A stretch of DNA of 64,000 nucleotides. Source: Propionibacteriaceae bacterium. GTDB lineage: Bacteria; Actinomycetota; Actinomycetes; Propionibacteriales; Propionibacteriaceae. Positions within the stretch are counted from its first letter, which is position 1. Every line of letters starts with the position of its first letter. The stretch spans positions 44,518 to 108,517 of the forward strand of contig JAOPXN010000098.1 of NCBI GenBank assembly GCA_025965155.1. The letters run 5' to 3'. The notes under the pieces were generated by a model. The model saw only the letters and a program-made list of their open reading frames with translations. It searched no databases and had not been told where the DNA came from. Positions 43,631 through 53,667 of the stretch are shown one piece after another. A program made the translations under genes and the position numbers.

Positions 43631-44781
43631 CCGCCGCTGCTGCCGGCCGCCCGGCTGTGGAGGCCGACCGTATCCGTCACGTCCGGCTCTCCTCCGTCAC
43701 TCTTCCCCTTGCGACCCCGATCAGTGACGCCAAGGTACTGACGGGCCGGCAGAAACCGATGACCGAGATCGTCTTCCTGTTCGCCGAGATCACCACCGAA
43801 AACGACCACCACGGCCTCGGGTTCAGCTACTCCAAACGAGCCGGTGGGCCGGCCCAGTACGCCCATGCCAAAGAGGTGGCCGACGTTCTGCTCGGCCAGG
43901 ACCCGAACGACATCGGGCGAATCTACGTCAAGCTGCTGTGGGCCGGCGCCTCGGTGGGACGGAGCGGCGTGGCCACCCAGGCCATCGCGGCACTCGACAT
44001 CGCCCTCTACGACCTGAAGGCCAAGCGCGCCAACCTGCCGCTGGCCAAGCTGCTCGGGGCGTACCGCGACTCGGTGCAGACCTACAACACCTCCGGCGGC
44101 TTCCTGCACGCACCCATCGAGGAGGTGAAGGAGCGGGCCAGCCAGTCATTGGCCGAGGGCATCGGCGGCATCAAGATCAAAGTCGGTCATCCCGACAGCA
44201 GGGTCGACCTGGCCCGGGTCGCCGCCGTCCGGCAGCACATCGGCGACGACGTACCGCTGATGGTCGATGCCAACCAGCAGTGGGACCGCCCTACCGCGAT
44301 GCGCATCGGCCGCATCCTGGAGAGGTTCAACCTGATCTGGATCGAAGAACCACTGGACGCGTACGACGCCGAAGGGCACGCGCAGCTGGCGAACGCGCTG
44401 GACACCTCCATCGCCACCGGCGAGATGCTCTCCAGCGTCGCCGAGCACCTGAGCCTGATCGACCACCGCTCCGTCGACATCATCCAGCCCGACGCCCCAC
44501 GCATCGGCGGCATCACGCCGTTCCTGCGCCTGTCCCACCTCGCCGACCAGGCTGGACTGCAGCTGGCCCCCCACTTCGCGATGGAGATCCACCTTCATCT
44601 GGCCGCTGCATATCCGCGCGAACCGTGGGTCGAGCACTTCGAATGGCTCGACCCGTTATTCAACGAGAGGCAACAGACCCGCGGTGGGCGGATGTATCTG
44701 CCGAACCGTCCCGGCCTGGGTGTCACGATCAGCGACCAAGCCCGCGCCTGGACAACGGACACCGTCGAGTTCGTCCTCTGA
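43627..44781 (+). CDS. L-talarate/galactarate dehydratase
   Basis: 384 residues of the enolase superfamily. Lys183-x-Lys185 (GIKIKVG), metal ligands Asp214 (VDANQQWD), Glu240 (WIEEPLDAYD) and Glu266 (ATGEML), and His316 in APHFAMEIH. Long stretches such as SDAKVLTGRQKP, LGFSYSKRAGGP and YPREPWVEHFEWLDPLFNE follow what I recall of the characterised Salmonella talarate/galactarate dehydratase. It removes water from meso-galactarate or L-talarate to give 5-keto-4-deoxy-glucarate. Last gene of the operon. Confidence 0.9.
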   Translation: MTAAAAGRPAVEADRIRHVRLSSVTLPLATPISDAKVLTGRQKPMTEIVFLFAEITTENDHHGLGFSYSKRAGGPAQYAHAKEVADVLLGQDPNDIGRIYVKLLWAGASVGRSGVATQAIAALDIALYDLKAKRANLPLAKLLGAYRDSVQTYNTSGGFLHAPIEEVKERASQSLAEGIGGIKIKVGHPDSRVDLARVAAVRQHIGDDVPLMVDANQQWDRPTAMRIGRILERFNLIWIEEPLDAYDAEGHAQLANALDTSIATGEMLSSVAEHLSLIDHRSVDIIQPDAPRIGGITPFLRLSHLADQAGLQLAPHFAMEIHLHLAAAYPREPWVEHFEWLDPLFNERQQTRGGRMYLPNRPGLGVTISDQARAWTTDTVEFVL

Positions 44782-44826
44782 TCCCTGAACCCGGGCCGCG
44801 ACCTTGATGGCCTCGTCCGGACTGGC

Positions 44827-45612
44827 TCAGACCCTTTCGCCTCCGCCGACGGCGTGGTCGGAAAGGCCGGAGTCGAGGAGCTGGCCAATAACTACCTCGG
44901 TGTCGGCGGGGCCGTGCACCGCGCGGCACTCGATCCCCATGTCCAGCACCGGCCGGTCGTTGCCGCCGACGTCGAGGCGGTCGCCGATGAACAGCACCTC
45001 CTCAAGGCTGACACCGGTCAGCTCCATCAGCCGACGCATTCCGTAGGCCTTGTCGATGCCGCGGCGGGTGATGTCGACCGACGTCGAACCGCCCGAGCGG
45101 ACCTCCAGCTGCGGGAGCCGGGCCTGGGCGTACGCGCGCAGCTTCTCCTTCTTCTCGCCGGTCGGGTCCCACCGGTACTTCTCCTCTGCCGGCGCCTGCT
45201 GACCCAGAGCCGACAGGGTCACCTGACCTCCCCGGTCCTCGATGACTGGCCCCCACGTCTGTGGCGACGCCAAGCCGAGCACCTCAAGGCCTTCCTCGAG
45301 CGCAGCGACAGCAGCGTCACGCTCCTCAGTGGTCAGCCGGTCGAAGTAGACGTCGGCCCAACCGGCGTCCGTGCTCCAGCGCAGGTAGCGGGAACCGCAG
45401 GTGGGCATCAGGTGCAGCCGGGACAGGTCAGCTCCCTCCGGCAGCCGCTCCACCACCTGCTTGGTGAACTGGGTCACCTGCCCGCCGCTGATGACACAGA
45501 CCTCGGTCTGGTCCAGCAGAGCCGACAGCAGTTTGGCCATTGAGTCGGCGACCGGTGACTTCGTCACGGCGAGGGTGTCGTCAAGGTCGAAGGCGACGAT
45601 GCGGTACTTCAT
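44827..45612 (-). CDS. HAD-superfamily IIB phosphatase (phosphomannomutase-like cap)
   Basis: 261 residues from the ATG at 45612, after GGGAGGAAACC. HAD motif I AFDLDDTLAVTKSP, motif II VCVISGG, Lys in motif III and motif IV IGDRLDVGGNDRPVLD. The cap is type C2, as in eukaryote-like phosphomannomutases and sugar phosphatases. Likely dephosphorylates or isomerises a hexose phosphate. It converges on the sugar-acid operon (45 bases between stops). Substrate uncertain. Confidence 0.85.
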   Translation of the reverse strand: MKYRIVAFDLDDTLAVTKSPVADSMAKLLSALLDQTEVCVISGGQVTQFTKQVVERLPEGADLSRLHLMPTCGSRYLRWSTDAGWADVYFDRLTTEERDAAVAALEEGLEVLGLASPQTWGPVIEDRGGQVTLSALGQQAPAEEKYRWDPTGEKKEKLRAYAQARLPQLEVRSGGSTSVDITRRGIDKAYGMRRLMELTGVSLEEVLFIGDRLDVGGNDRPVLDMGIECRAVHGPADTEVVIGQLLDSGLSDHAVGGGERV

Positions 45613-46243
45613 GGTTTCCTCCCAAGGACAAGGCACCGGAGCGGCTTCAGTGCCGGTCAGCGGATGCCATGTCAGCAGTGCGGTAGTGGTTGTGCTGGCG
45701 GTTTCGTGCTTGGGGGGGTGGTCGTGCTGGTGGCGCAACCGGTGGGCGGTTCCTCCAGTGACCACACAAACGGTATCTCAGGTGCCACCCGGCCCGCAGG
45801 TCCTCCCAACTTTGGTTCGCAGACGCGCACCGTCCCCCCTGCCGCACACCCACCCCGCCGACTAGTCGAATCCTCCGCGCCCTGGGCGGCGTGTCGCAGC
45901 ACAGCTGACTGGTCGGCGAGAAGGGTCGGGGCGGGTCCAGAGGAGGGGAAGTCCACTTTTCGGCCCCTCATGGTGGCCGGCACGGCCGAAGAACGGCGTG
46001 TCGCCTTCTGCGCGCCGACGAGCGTTCAGTTCCTGGAATCCATCCCACCGAGGACCCACGGCCGGCCGTTGACGACCGCGGCTCGGCTGCTCATCCCTGT
46101 GCGCACGGAGACGGCTGTGCCGGTCCGGCCGTTCACGCCTACGACGGCAGCCGCGAGCAGTGTGACGTCGACTACTTCATGCGGTACGTCGGCCGGATAA
46201 ACCTCTGCGTCATCAATAGGCACAGGTCTGTCACGGACTCGTG
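45613..46243. other. 631-base gap holding repeat copy A and a gene-like tail
   Basis: Left part (45613-45864): presumably the promoter of the HAD gene, otherwise nothing recognised. Centre: repeat copy A (45865-46058) followed by the palindrome ACGGCCGGCCGT (46058-46069). Right part, read on the minus strand from the regulator stop to 46026, is an open frame ending WVLGGMDSRN, which could be the end of a decayed gene; the same ending (VLGGTDSQE) appears at repeat copy B. Confidence 0.5.
45865..46058. repeat. Dispersed repeat, copy A (about 194 bases)
   Basis: Alignable end to end with 57434-57660 in the same orientation. Shared blocks include GTCGAATCCTCCGCGC, TGGGCGGCGTGTCG, GTCGGCGA, CGGGTCCA, CTCATGGTGG, GGCACGGCCG, ACGGCGTGTCGCCTTC and GAGCGTTCA. 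Compared with copy B it lacks about 33 bases in the middle. On the minus strand both copies carry an aligned stop codon just after a VLGGxDS coding-like end. No transposase is attached and the sequence is not an IS I recognise. Confidence 0.8.
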
Positions 46244-46915
46244 CTACTCCCGTTCGGACAGGCCGTAGCCCCGCTCCGGTCGGCCACGACTGCCGTATCG
46301 AAGGGACACCTGCACCCGGCCGTCTCGGACGAAATGCTCGAGGTACCGTCGCGCGCTGACGCGGGAGACGCCGATTGCGTCGGCGCACTCCTGGGCCGAG
46401 AGCTCGTGCGCCTGTTCCTTGAGTACGGCCAGGATCAGCTCGGCGGTCTCCGGGCTCATCCCTTTCGGAAGGAGCGTGGCCTGCTCGGTTCGTCCGAAGA
46501 TGCGGTCAACCTCAGCTTGGTGGTCCAGAGTCCGACGCCGGCTGCTGCGGTGCTGCGACTGGTACTCGTTGAGCCGGGCGGCCAGGTCTTCGAGCGTGAA
46601 GGGCTTGAGCAGGTAGCTCGCGACACCCAGCTTCACCGCACGCTCAACCGTCTGCGACTCATTAGCGGCACTGATGACAATGACATCGCTGTCGGCACCG
46701 TCGACGCGGATCCGGCTGATCAGATCGAGGCCGAAGACGTCGGGCAGGTACAGGTCCAGCAGGATCAGGTCAGGTCGCAGGGTCCGCGCCGCCTGCAGCG
46801 CGTCAGCCCCGGTGTGCGCTACGCCGACGGTACGGAAGCCCTCCACCCGGTCCACGAACGCTGAGTGGATCCGCGCCACCCGGAAGTCGTCGTCGACGAC
46901 GAGGACGGTGATCAC
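46244..46915 (-). CDS. Response regulator of the CitB/DcuR type
   Basis: 223 residues. Receiver domain with VLVVDDDFRVARIHSAFVD, phospho-Asp in LILLDLYLPDVFGLD and Lys in YLLKPFTLEDL; then a C-terminal helix-turn-helix (ALKEQAHELSAQECADAIGVSRVSARRYLEHFV). This class regulates carboxylate uptake and metabolism. ATGA/4-base overlap with the kinase gene. The divergent Tct transporter operon is its likely target. Confidence 0.93.
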   Translation of the reverse strand: MITVLVVDDDFRVARIHSAFVDRVEGFRTVGVAHTGADALQAARTLRPDLILLDLYLPDVFGLDLISRIRVDGADSDVIVISAANESQTVERAVKLGVASYLLKPFTLEDLAARLNEYQSQHRSSRRRTLDHQAEVDRIFGRTEQATLLPKGMSPETAELILAVLKEQAHELSAQECADAIGVSRVSARRYLEHFVRDGRVQVSLRYGSRGRPERGYGLSERE

Positions 46916-48582
46916 CCGGCACCCGTCGCACTGGCGGGAGTGACGGGGGTGGCGGCTTCCCGCGGTTCGGCAGGCGTGATGGTCATCCGGGCGACGAACT
47001 CGGCCCCGTCGATAGTGTTCCGGATCTCGACCTCACCGCCGCGGCGGCGGCAGATCAGCTTGGTCAGTGCCAACCCAATGCCGCGTTCGCCATCTCGGGC
47101 CGCCTTGGTGGTGAACCCGTGTTCAAACACCTCGGTCGCGATGGTGGAGTCGACGCCCGGCCCCGAGTCGCTGACGGTGATCTCCACGGTGCTGCCGGGC
47201 TGGCGGATCTCAACCTCCACCCATGGCGCGTGCCCCTCGGCCGGCGGCGAGCTGGCCGAGGCATCGATACCGTTCTGGATCAGGTTGCCCAGCACCGTTG
47301 CCAGGTCGAAGGCCGACTGTGGCTCAAGCGGATCGAGATGGGTGCGGTCGGTCACCCGCAGCGCGACCTTCCGCTCGGCTGCCACTGCCGACTTCGCTAC
47401 CAGCAAGGCAGCGATCGAGCGATCCAGCACTCGCCGCGACACTGTCAGATCGATAGCCGCGCGGCCCTGGGTGAGCGAGTCCACATAGCTGACCACCTCC
47501 TCGTAGTCGCCAATCTGGATCAACCCCGAGATGGTGTGCAGCTGGTTGGCGAATTCGTGTGTCTGCGCGCGGAGCAGGTCGGTGGTGCCACGGAATGCCC
47601 CGATCTCGCTCTCCAGCTCGGCGAGCTGAGTGCGGTCTCGCAGCGTCGTGACTGAGCCCAGCTCGCGACCCGCGTGGCGCACAGGCATCCTGTTCAACAC
47701 CAAAACCCGGCCCGAGCGGATCACAACGGCATCCTGCTCGATGCCGGCCGAGCCGGTGAGCACGTCGCGTAACCGGCCTTCGACGCCGAGCTCGGCCAGA
47801 CTCTGGCCGACAGTGTCCCGGGGCAGCGACAGCAGGCGTACGGCCAGCGGGTTGATCATGGTCACCCGGTCCCGGGTGTCCAAGGCGATGACGCCCTCGG
47901 CGATCCCAGCGAAGATGGCTTCCCGCTGCTCGGCCAGTGCGACGATCTCGGCCGGCTCCATACCGAGCGTTTGCCGTTTGATCCAGCGGGCAAGCAGCAG
48001 CGAGCCGATGACGCCGAGCACCATCGCCGCCCCGAGATAGGTGAGCAGAGATGGCCCGGCGGTAATCAGCGAGTCGATCCGGCTGGGGTTCGGCCGGGCA
48101 ATCAGCGCGATACCGAGCTGACTGACCGGATTACCAGCGGCTGCCGGATTGCTCAGAATCGGCGCGGCAGCGATGAGGTAACTGTCCCCACGCAGCTCCA
48201 CCGTCGCCGAGCTGGACCTCCCCGGCGCCGCTTGCAACTGCGGCCAGGTAATGGTGTCCCCCATCAGCAAGCTGTCGGTGCTGGCCACGACGTACCCGCC
48301 CGCGTCGGCGACCATCACCACCTCGACGCCCGTCGTAGCCTGCAGCTGCGCGACCGCGCCCGGCAGGGTCGAACCGGCCGCTCGGACCGGGGCACGACGT
48401 ACGACGGGGCTCGCCGCCAGGTTCTCAGCTAGCGCGAGGATCCGACGGCCTTGGTCCCGCTGGAAGCTGATTCGAGTCTGCTCGACCGAGACCGCCGAGA
48501 CCGCTAGCAACACCGCGGCAATCAAAATCAGCTGCACCAGCACGAGCTGAGACGCCAGCGTCAACTTCAGGAATTTGCGCAT
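46912..48582 (-). CDS. CitA/DcuS-type sensor histidine kinase
   Basis: 556 residues from the ATG at 48582 (AGGGAG seven bases upstream). Membrane segment 1 about 8-30, extracytoplasmic sensor about 31-170 (single Cache/PAS-like), membrane segment 2 about 172-192, cytoplasmic PAS (about 205-310), then the phospho-acceptor in QTHEFANQLHTISGL and an HATPase domain (NLIQNGIDA, VSDSGPGVD, GERGIGLALTKLI). Kinases of this build sense external citrate, malate, fumarate or related acids, which agrees with the transporter encoded divergently. Confidence 0.92.
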   Translation of the reverse strand: MRKFLKLTLASQLVLVQLILIAAVLLAVSAVSVEQTRISFQRDQGRRILALAENLAASPVVRRAPVRAAGSTLPGAVAQLQATTGVEVVMVADAGGYVVASTDSLLMGDTITWPQLQAAPGRSSSATVELRGDSYLIAAAPILSNPAAAGNPVSQLGIALIARPNPSRIDSLITAGPSLLTYLGAAMVLGVIGSLLLARWIKRQTLGMEPAEIVALAEQREAIFAGIAEGVIALDTRDRVTMINPLAVRLLSLPRDTVGQSLAELGVEGRLRDVLTGSAGIEQDAVVIRSGRVLVLNRMPVRHAGRELGSVTTLRDRTQLAELESEIGAFRGTTDLLRAQTHEFANQLHTISGLIQIGDYEEVVSYVDSLTQGRAAIDLTVSRRVLDRSIAALLVAKSAVAAERKVALRVTDRTHLDPLEPQSAFDLATVLGNLIQNGIDASASSPPAEGHAPWVEVEIRQPGSTVEITVSDSGPGVDSTIATEVFEHGFTTKAARDGERGIGLALTKLICRRRGGEVEIRNTIDGAEFVARMTITPAEPREAATPVTPASATGAG

Positions 48583-48765
48583 GGCGCTCTCCCTTCCAGT
48601 TGACGCCGACTCCTCATTGTGGCTCACATCTGGCACCTCATCGCCGCGACCACAAAGACCAAAATGTTCACCATGGCCACAAGCAGACGTGGCGGATGCT
48701 GCTCTGCCACTGTGAATACGGCGACGCGTTTCGCCTCATACCCGCCTCCGAATGAAGGAACGAAG

Positions 48766-49767
48766 ATGTTCAAAGGTCTCAGATTGGGCACCGCCCTTGC
48801 GGCGGCGACCGCACTGCTACTGACGGGATGCGGCGCCACCGCCGACAAGGCGGAGCCGGGCGGATCCGGCTCTACCGAGGGGCTGACTGGCCTCCGGTTC
48901 ATGGTCCCCAACACCCCTGGCGGTGGATACGACACGACCGCCCGTGCCGCCGCCAAGGTGATGGATGACATTCAGGTCACCAAGAGTGTCGAGGTCTTCA
49001 ACCTGGCCGGCGCGGGCGGCACTGTGGGGTTGTCGCGGACGGTCTCTGAAGAGGGCAACGGCAAGCTGTTGATGATGATGGGCCTCGGCGTTGTTGGCGC
49101 CCAGTACACCAACAGCTCCGAAGCAAAGCTGGACCAGACCACGCCGATTGCCAAGCTGATCGAGGAGTCAGGGGCCATCGTGGTGGCCAAGGACTCGCCG
49201 TACAAGACGATCACCGAGCTGATGACGGCGTGGAAAGCCAACCCCAAGGCCATGGCGGTCGGCGGTGGTTCCTCACCGGGCGGTCCTGACCACCTACTCC
49301 CCATGCAGCTCGCCCAGACGGTCGGGATCGACCCCAAGGAGGTCAACTTCGTCGCCTACGACGGCGGCGGTGACCTGCTACCGGCCATCCTCGGCGGCAA
49401 GGTGGCCTTCGGGGCCTCCGGGTTCGGTGAGTTCCTCGACCAGGTCGAGGCCGGTGAGGTCCGGGTACTCGCTATCAGCGGAGCCGAGCGAGTGAATGCA
49501 GTGGAAGCCCCGACGCTGAAGGAATCCGGGATCGATCTTGAGTTCACCAACTGGCGCGGCATCGTGGCTCCGCCTGGCATCTCCGATACGGACAAGCAGG
49601 CTTTGCGCAACGCGATCGCGAAGATGCACGAAAGTCAGGAGTGGAAGGACGTACTGACTAAGAACGGCTGGACCGACGCGTACCTGACCGAAGCGGAGTT
49701 CACCCCGTTCCTGGCGGAGCAGACCACGGCCGTGGAGAATGTCCTCACCAAGCTGGGGCTGGCGTGA
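48766..49767 (+). CDS. tctC: Tripartite tricarboxylate transporter solute-binding protein TctC
   Basis: 333 residues from the ATG at 48766 (AAGGA upstream). Signal with lipobox LLTGC, so a lipoprotein. TctC/BugT fold: LRFMVPNTPGGGYDTTARA with the carboxylate-binding loop, GAGGTVGLSRT, and VGGGSSPGGPDHLL. Captures a tricarboxylate or other carboxylate for the TctAB channel. First gene of the operon; 183 bases separate it from the divergent kinase gene. Confidence 0.94.
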   Translation: MFKGLRLGTALAAATALLLTGCGATADKAEPGGSGSTEGLTGLRFMVPNTPGGGYDTTARAAAKVMDDIQVTKSVEVFNLAGAGGTVGLSRTVSEEGNGKLLMMMGLGVVGAQYTNSSEAKLDQTTPIAKLIEESGAIVVAKDSPYKTITELMTAWKANPKAMAVGGGSSPGGPDHLLPMQLAQTVGIDPKEVNFVAYDGGGDLLPAILGGKVAFGASGFGEFLDQVEAGEVRVLAISGAERVNAVEAPTLKESGIDLEFTNWRGIVAPPGISDTDKQALRNAIAKMHESQEWKDVLTKNGWTDAYLTEAEFTPFLAEQTTAVENVLTKLGLA

Positions 49768-50300
49768 GCGAGTCAGCCGCGACCGCAGGGCAGTCCGCTG
49801 CGGCCCGGCCGTCCGTTCCCCGGAACATCGCCGAGTACGGCGTCTGCGTGTTTCTGACATTGCTCGGCGTCGTGGTCCTGGTCGACGCCCTGCAGCTCAA
49901 CAACAACCGGACCGGGGTCGATCCCCTTGGTCCGAAACCCGTTCCTGTGTTCGTCGGCACTGTGTTGATTGTGCTCGCTGTGGCGCTCGCGGTCGCCGTC
50001 TCCCGCGGCAACCAGGCCGAGGCTGAAGCCGGCGAGGACATCGACCTCAACCAGCGGGTCGACGTCAAGACGGTGCTCCTGCTGCTCGGGGTGTTTGTCG
50101 CCAACATTGTCTTGATCGACTTTCTCGGCTGGGTGATCAGCGGCGGGCTATTGTTCTACGGCTCGGCGCTGGCCCTGGGCAGCCGCCACTACATCCGCGA
50201 CCTGGCCATTAGTGCGGCGCTTTCGTTGGCGACCTTCTACGGTTTCGCCATCGGTCTCGGCGTCGGACTGCCGGCCGGTATTCTGCAAGGGATTCTGTGA
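49764..50300 (+). CDS. tctB: Tripartite tricarboxylate transporter small membrane subunit TctB
   Basis: 178 residues with four membrane segments, the small subunit of the TTT family ([31 protein letters not shown] around residue 30-60 in pieces such as [14 protein letters not shown]). GTG start overlapping the tctC stop (GTGA). Forms the membrane complex with TctA. Poorly conserved family; the call rests also on position. Confidence 0.9.
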   Translation: MSESAATAGQSAAARPSVPRNIAEYGVCVFLTLLGVVVLVDALQLNNNRTGVDPLGPKPVPVFVGTVLIVLAVALAVAVSRGNQAEAEAGEDIDLNQRVDVKTVLLLLGVFVANIVLIDFLGWVISGGLLFYGSALALGSRHYIRDLAISAALSLATFYGFAIGLGVGLPAGILQGIL

Positions 50301-51910
50301 TGGAGAATCTTCAGTTCCTACTCGACGGCTTCGCCACCGCGGCCACCCCCACCAACCTGCTGCTGGCCCTGATCGGCGTAGTCGTGGGGACAGCCGTTGG
50401 CGTACTGCCCGGAATCGGCCCGGCCATGACCGTGGCTCTGCTGTTACCGGTCACGTACGGGCTTGAGCCGACCGGCGCGTTGATCATGTTGGCTGGGATC
50501 TTCTACGGCGGCATGTATGGCGGATCGACAACGTCGATCCTGCTCAACACGCCCGGGGAGTCGTCGTCGGTGGTGACTGCCATCGAGGGCAACCTGATGG
50601 CCAAATCGGGCCGGGCGGCCCAGGCCCTCGCCACCGCCGCCATGGGCTCCTGGGTGGCCGGCACCATCGGCACCCTGCTGATAGCGTTCTTCGCCCCGAT
50701 CGTCACCCGCTTCGCTATCTCCCTGGGCGCCCCTGAGTACTTCGCGGTCATGCTGCTGGCCTTCATCGCGGTGACCGCTGTGCTCGGTAGCTCACGACTG
50801 CGCGGTTTCATCGCCCTCACGCTCGGCCTGACTATCGGCCTGGTGGGCCTGGACTCGGTCAGCGGCCAGGCGCGGCTGACCTTCGGCATCCCGCAGCTCG
50901 GGGACGGGATCGACGTGGTGGTCGTTGCAGTCGGGATCTTCGCGCTGGGCGAAGCCCTCTGGGTCGCCGCCCACCTCCGGCGCAAAGCAGTCGAGGTGAT
51001 CCCGGTCGGCCGGCCGTGGATGGGTAAGGCCGACCTGGCCCGGTCGTGGAAACCGTGGCTGCGGGGTACCGCGCTCGGCTTTCCGTTCGGTGCCGTGCCC
51101 GCGGGCGGCGCCGAGATCCCGACGTTCCTCTCCTACATCACCGAGAAGCGACTCTCCAAGCACCCGGAGGATTTCGGCAAGGGCGCGATTGAGGGTGTCG
51201 CCGGCCCGGAGGCGGCGAACAACGCCAGCGCTGCCGGAACCATGGTTCCGATGCTGTCCCTGGGACTGCCGACCAATGCCACGGCCGCAGTGATGCTGGC
51301 TGCACTTACCTCGTACGGGATTCAGCCAGGACCGCTGCTGCTGCAGCGGGAAGGTGGGCTGGTCTGGGCGCTGATCGCCAGCCTCTTCATCGGCAACACA
51401 CTGCTGTTGATCTTGAACCTGCCACTAGCCCCGATGTGGGCAAAGCTGCTGCAGATTCCGCGCCCCTACCTGTATGCCGGAATCCTGTTCTTCGCCTCGA
51501 TGGGCGCGTACGCCGTGAACGGGTCGTCATTCGACTTGATCTTGCTCCTGGCCCTGGGGCTAGTCGGATTAGGGATGCGCCGCTTCGGTTTGCCCGTCCT
51601 CCCGCTGATCGTCGGAGTGATCTTGGGCCCGCTGGTTGAAGCGCAGGGCCGGCGCGCCCTGCAGCTGTCCTCGGGTGAGCTGAAGGGCTTGTTCGGCGGC
51701 GTAGACGTAGCGACCGGGGACTTCCGGTTTTCTTTGGTGGCGATTGTGGTCTACGTGATCATCGCCCTGGTACTGCTGTGGCCATTGATCTTCAAGCTGC
51801 TGCGGAAACTGCTGCCGGCCAAGGCGGAATCGGCCATTGAAGACATCGCCCACGAGGTCGAGGCGCAGGTCCATGATCCCGAATTGCATACTCGTAAGGA
51901 GCTGCTGTGA
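50300..51910 (+). CDS. tctA: Tripartite tricarboxylate transporter large membrane subunit TctA
   Basis: 536 residues with about twelve membrane segments. TctA motif [20 protein letters not shown] near residue 35, [20 protein letters not shown] near 70, and [20 protein letters not shown] near 300. Sodium- or proton-driven uptake of citrate-like acids. ATG shares bases with the tctB stop (TGATG). Ends in a charged tail overlapping the next start by four bases. Confidence 0.95.
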   Translation: MENLQFLLDGFATAATPTNLLLALIGVVVGTAVGVLPGIGPAMTVALLLPVTYGLEPTGALIMLAGIFYGGMYGGSTTSILLNTPGESSSVVTAIEGNLMAKSGRAAQALATAAMGSWVAGTIGTLLIAFFAPIVTRFAISLGAPEYFAVMLLAFIAVTAVLGSSRLRGFIALTLGLTIGLVGLDSVSGQARLTFGIPQLGDGIDVVVVAVGIFALGEALWVAAHLRRKAVEVIPVGRPWMGKADLARSWKPWLRGTALGFPFGAVPAGGAEIPTFLSYITEKRLSKHPEDFGKGAIEGVAGPEAANNASAAGTMVPMLSLGLPTNATAAVMLAALTSYGIQPGPLLLQREGGLVWALIASLFIGNTLLLILNLPLAPMWAKLLQIPRPYLYAGILFFASMGAYAVNGSSFDLILLLALGLVGLGMRRFGLPVLPLIVGVILGPLVEAQGRRALQLSSGELKGLFGGVDVATGDFRFSLVAIVVYVIIALVLLWPLIFKLLRKLLPAKAESAIEDIAHEVEAQVHDPELHTRKELL

Positions 51911-52308
51911 CCATCGTTGTCGGCTACACCCCCACCCCAGCCGGTCGGGCCGCTCTCATGGCGGCTGCAGGTGCCGCCGGTGAGCGTAACCAGCCGCTCA
52001 TCGTCGTCAACTCCTCCCGCGGCGATGCGCTGGCCGACCCCGGTTTCGCGCAGCCGGCCGACATCGCTTGGGCCAGTGCTACGTTGGAGGAAGCCGGCGT
52101 CGACTTCAGCATCCGCCAATCCGTCCGGGGCCGCGAAGCCTCGGAGGAGGTGTTGACCGTGCTGGAGGAAGTAGCAGCGGAGCTCTGTGTGATCGGGATC
52201 CGGCGTCGCACGGCGGTCGGCAAGATGCTGATGGGCAGCAACGCCCACCGCATCCTGATGGACGCCCCCTGCCCAGTCCTCGCCGTGAAGGCACCGCATC
52301 ATGACTGA
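51907..52308 (+). CDS. Universal stress protein (UspA family)
   Basis: 133 residues. UspA fold: [19 protein letters not shown] at the N-terminus and the nucleotide-binding-like [20 protein letters not shown] at the C-terminus. GTGA overlap with tctA. Usp proteins linked to transporters may regulate them or respond to energy state. Exact role unknown. Confidence 0.9.
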   Translation: MTIVVGYTPTPAGRAALMAAAGAAGERNQPLIVVNSSRGDALADPGFAQPADIAWASATLEEAGVDFSIRQSVRGREASEEVLTVLEEVAAELCVIGIRRRTAVGKMLMGSNAHRILMDAPCPVLAVKAPHHD

Positions 52309-52810
52309 GCAGCTATCTGACGGCGATCTAAGCACCGCCGACCTGGTCGACCGATACGGCGATGCCCTGGCCTGTATCCCGGTTCAGTTCCGTAGTTTCG
52401 GCCGCGCGTCTCGGTTTGCGGGTCCGGCGGTGACTGTGACCTGCTTCGAGGACAACGCGCTGCTGAAGTCGACACTGGCTGAGTATCCGGATCCCGGCGG
52501 GAAGGTTCTGGTGGTTGCCGGCGGCGGCTCGTTGCGTTCTGCACTCGTGGGTGACCTCATCGCCGGGATCGCCGTGCGGCGCGGCTGGGCGGGCCTTGTC
52601 ATCAATGGCGCCGTACGCGACAGCGTCGCTCTCAACTTGCTGGACCTAGGGATCAAGGCGTTGGGCACCAATCCGGCGAAGAGCAGCAAAACCGGTGCCG
52701 GCACCGTTAATGACCCGGTCGAGATTGGCGGCGTCCGCATCGAACCCGGACAGGCCGTGCACTCCGACGAGGACGGGATCGTAGTCCTGACTGAGCCTGG
52801 TCACCGCTGA
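52301..52810 (+). CDS. RraA-family protein, possible HMG/CHA aldolase or oxaloacetate decarboxylase
   Basis: 169 residues. RraA/HMG aldolase motif: [39 protein letters not shown] and [14 protein letters not shown] with the metal-site Arg-Asp pair. Some members inhibit RNase E; those in catabolic operons cleave 4-hydroxy-4-methyl-2-oxoglutarate or decarboxylate oxaloacetate. Placed between a carboxylate transporter and PEP synthase, an enzyme giving pyruvate is more likely than an RNase regulator. Start overlaps the Usp gene end by eight bases. Confidence 0.85.
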   Translation: MTEQLSDGDLSTADLVDRYGDALACIPVQFRSFGRASRFAGPAVTVTCFEDNALLKSTLAEYPDPGGKVLVVAGGGSLRSALVGDLIAGIAVRRGWAGLVINGAVRDSVALNLLDLGIKALGTNPAKSSKTGAGTVNDPVEIGGVRIEPGQAVHSDEDGIVVLTEPGHR

Positions 52811-52811
52811 G

Positions 52812-53651
52812 ATGCCGGCCGATACCGCAGCAGATGGCGGCGGCATACCGCCGGTCCCGGTGTTCTTCTTGTCGGACAGCACGGGGATCAGCGCGGAGAC
52901 GATGGGCAACGCGTTGTTGATCCAGTTTCCCGAGCTGCGGTTCGAGCGGCACGTGATTCCGTTCATTACGACGGTGCAGGAGGCCCGGCGGGTGGTGGCG
53001 GTGTTGGATGCGGCAATGGCCGGGCCGGTGACGCCGTTGGCGTTCTCTACGACGGCGGTGACCGAGATCCGCGATGTGTTGCATCGGTCGAGCTGTCCGT
53101 TGATTGACTTCTTCGATCTGCACATGTCGCGGGTGGAGTCGATTCTTGGGGTGCAGGGTCAGCGGGTGGCCGCTCGGCTGCATGGGGTGGGTGATATCCA
53201 GCGGTACAACGCCCGGATGGCGGCGGTGGAGTATGCCATCGAGCACGATGATGGGCAGAGTCTGCGGGCGTTGGACAGGGCGGATGTGATCTTGGTGGCG
53301 CCGTCGCGGTGCGGCAAGACCCCGACCACGATGTATCTGGCGTTGCAGCATGGGGTGTTCGTGGCGAACTATCCGCTGGTTCCCGAGGATTTCGGCTCCG
53401 CCGAGCTGCCGCGGCCGGTGCGGGCGTTACGTGACCGCTGTTTCGGTATCACCACGACCCCGGCGCGGCTCAGTCAGGTTCGTCAGGAGCGGCGGCCGAA
53501 CTCTGGGTACGCGTCGTTGGAGCAGTGCAGCTATGAGCTCCGGTGTGCGGACGCGCTGTATCGACGTCATCGCATTCCGGTGATCAACTCCTCGGCCAAG
53601 TCGGTGGAGGAGATGTCCACCGTCATCTTGCAGTTCCTCAAGCACGGCTAG
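52812..53651 (+). CDS. PEP synthase/PPDK regulatory kinase-phosphorylase (DUF299)
   Basis: 279 residues. The PSRP/PpsR family: FFLSDSTGISAETMGNALL, then the P-loop-like APSRCGKTPTTMYLAL and ANYPLVPEDF. It uses ADP to inactivate and phosphate to reactivate PEP synthase or pyruvate phosphate dikinase by threonine phosphorylation near the catalytic His. Adjacent to the PEP synthase gene, its probable target. One base separates it from the RraA stop. Confidence 0.93.
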   Translation: MPADTAADGGGIPPVPVFFLSDSTGISAETMGNALLIQFPELRFERHVIPFITTVQEARRVVAVLDAAMAGPVTPLAFSTTAVTEIRDVLHRSSCPLIDFFDLHMSRVESILGVQGQRVAARLHGVGDIQRYNARMAAVEYAIEHDDGQSLRALDRADVILVAPSRCGKTPTTMYLALQHGVFVANYPLVPEDFGSAELPRPVRALRDRCFGITTTPARLSQVRQERRPNSGYASLEQCSYELRCADALYRRHRIPVINSSAKSVEEMSTVILQFLKHG

Positions 53652-53667
53652 GTAGAAGGAGCCCGTC

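Noticed and set aside
45861..45885. tRNA-like T-arm (GTCGAATCC) in repeat copy A
   Set aside because: The T-loop GTTCGA is not exact and no acceptor, D or anticodon arms can be folded around it.
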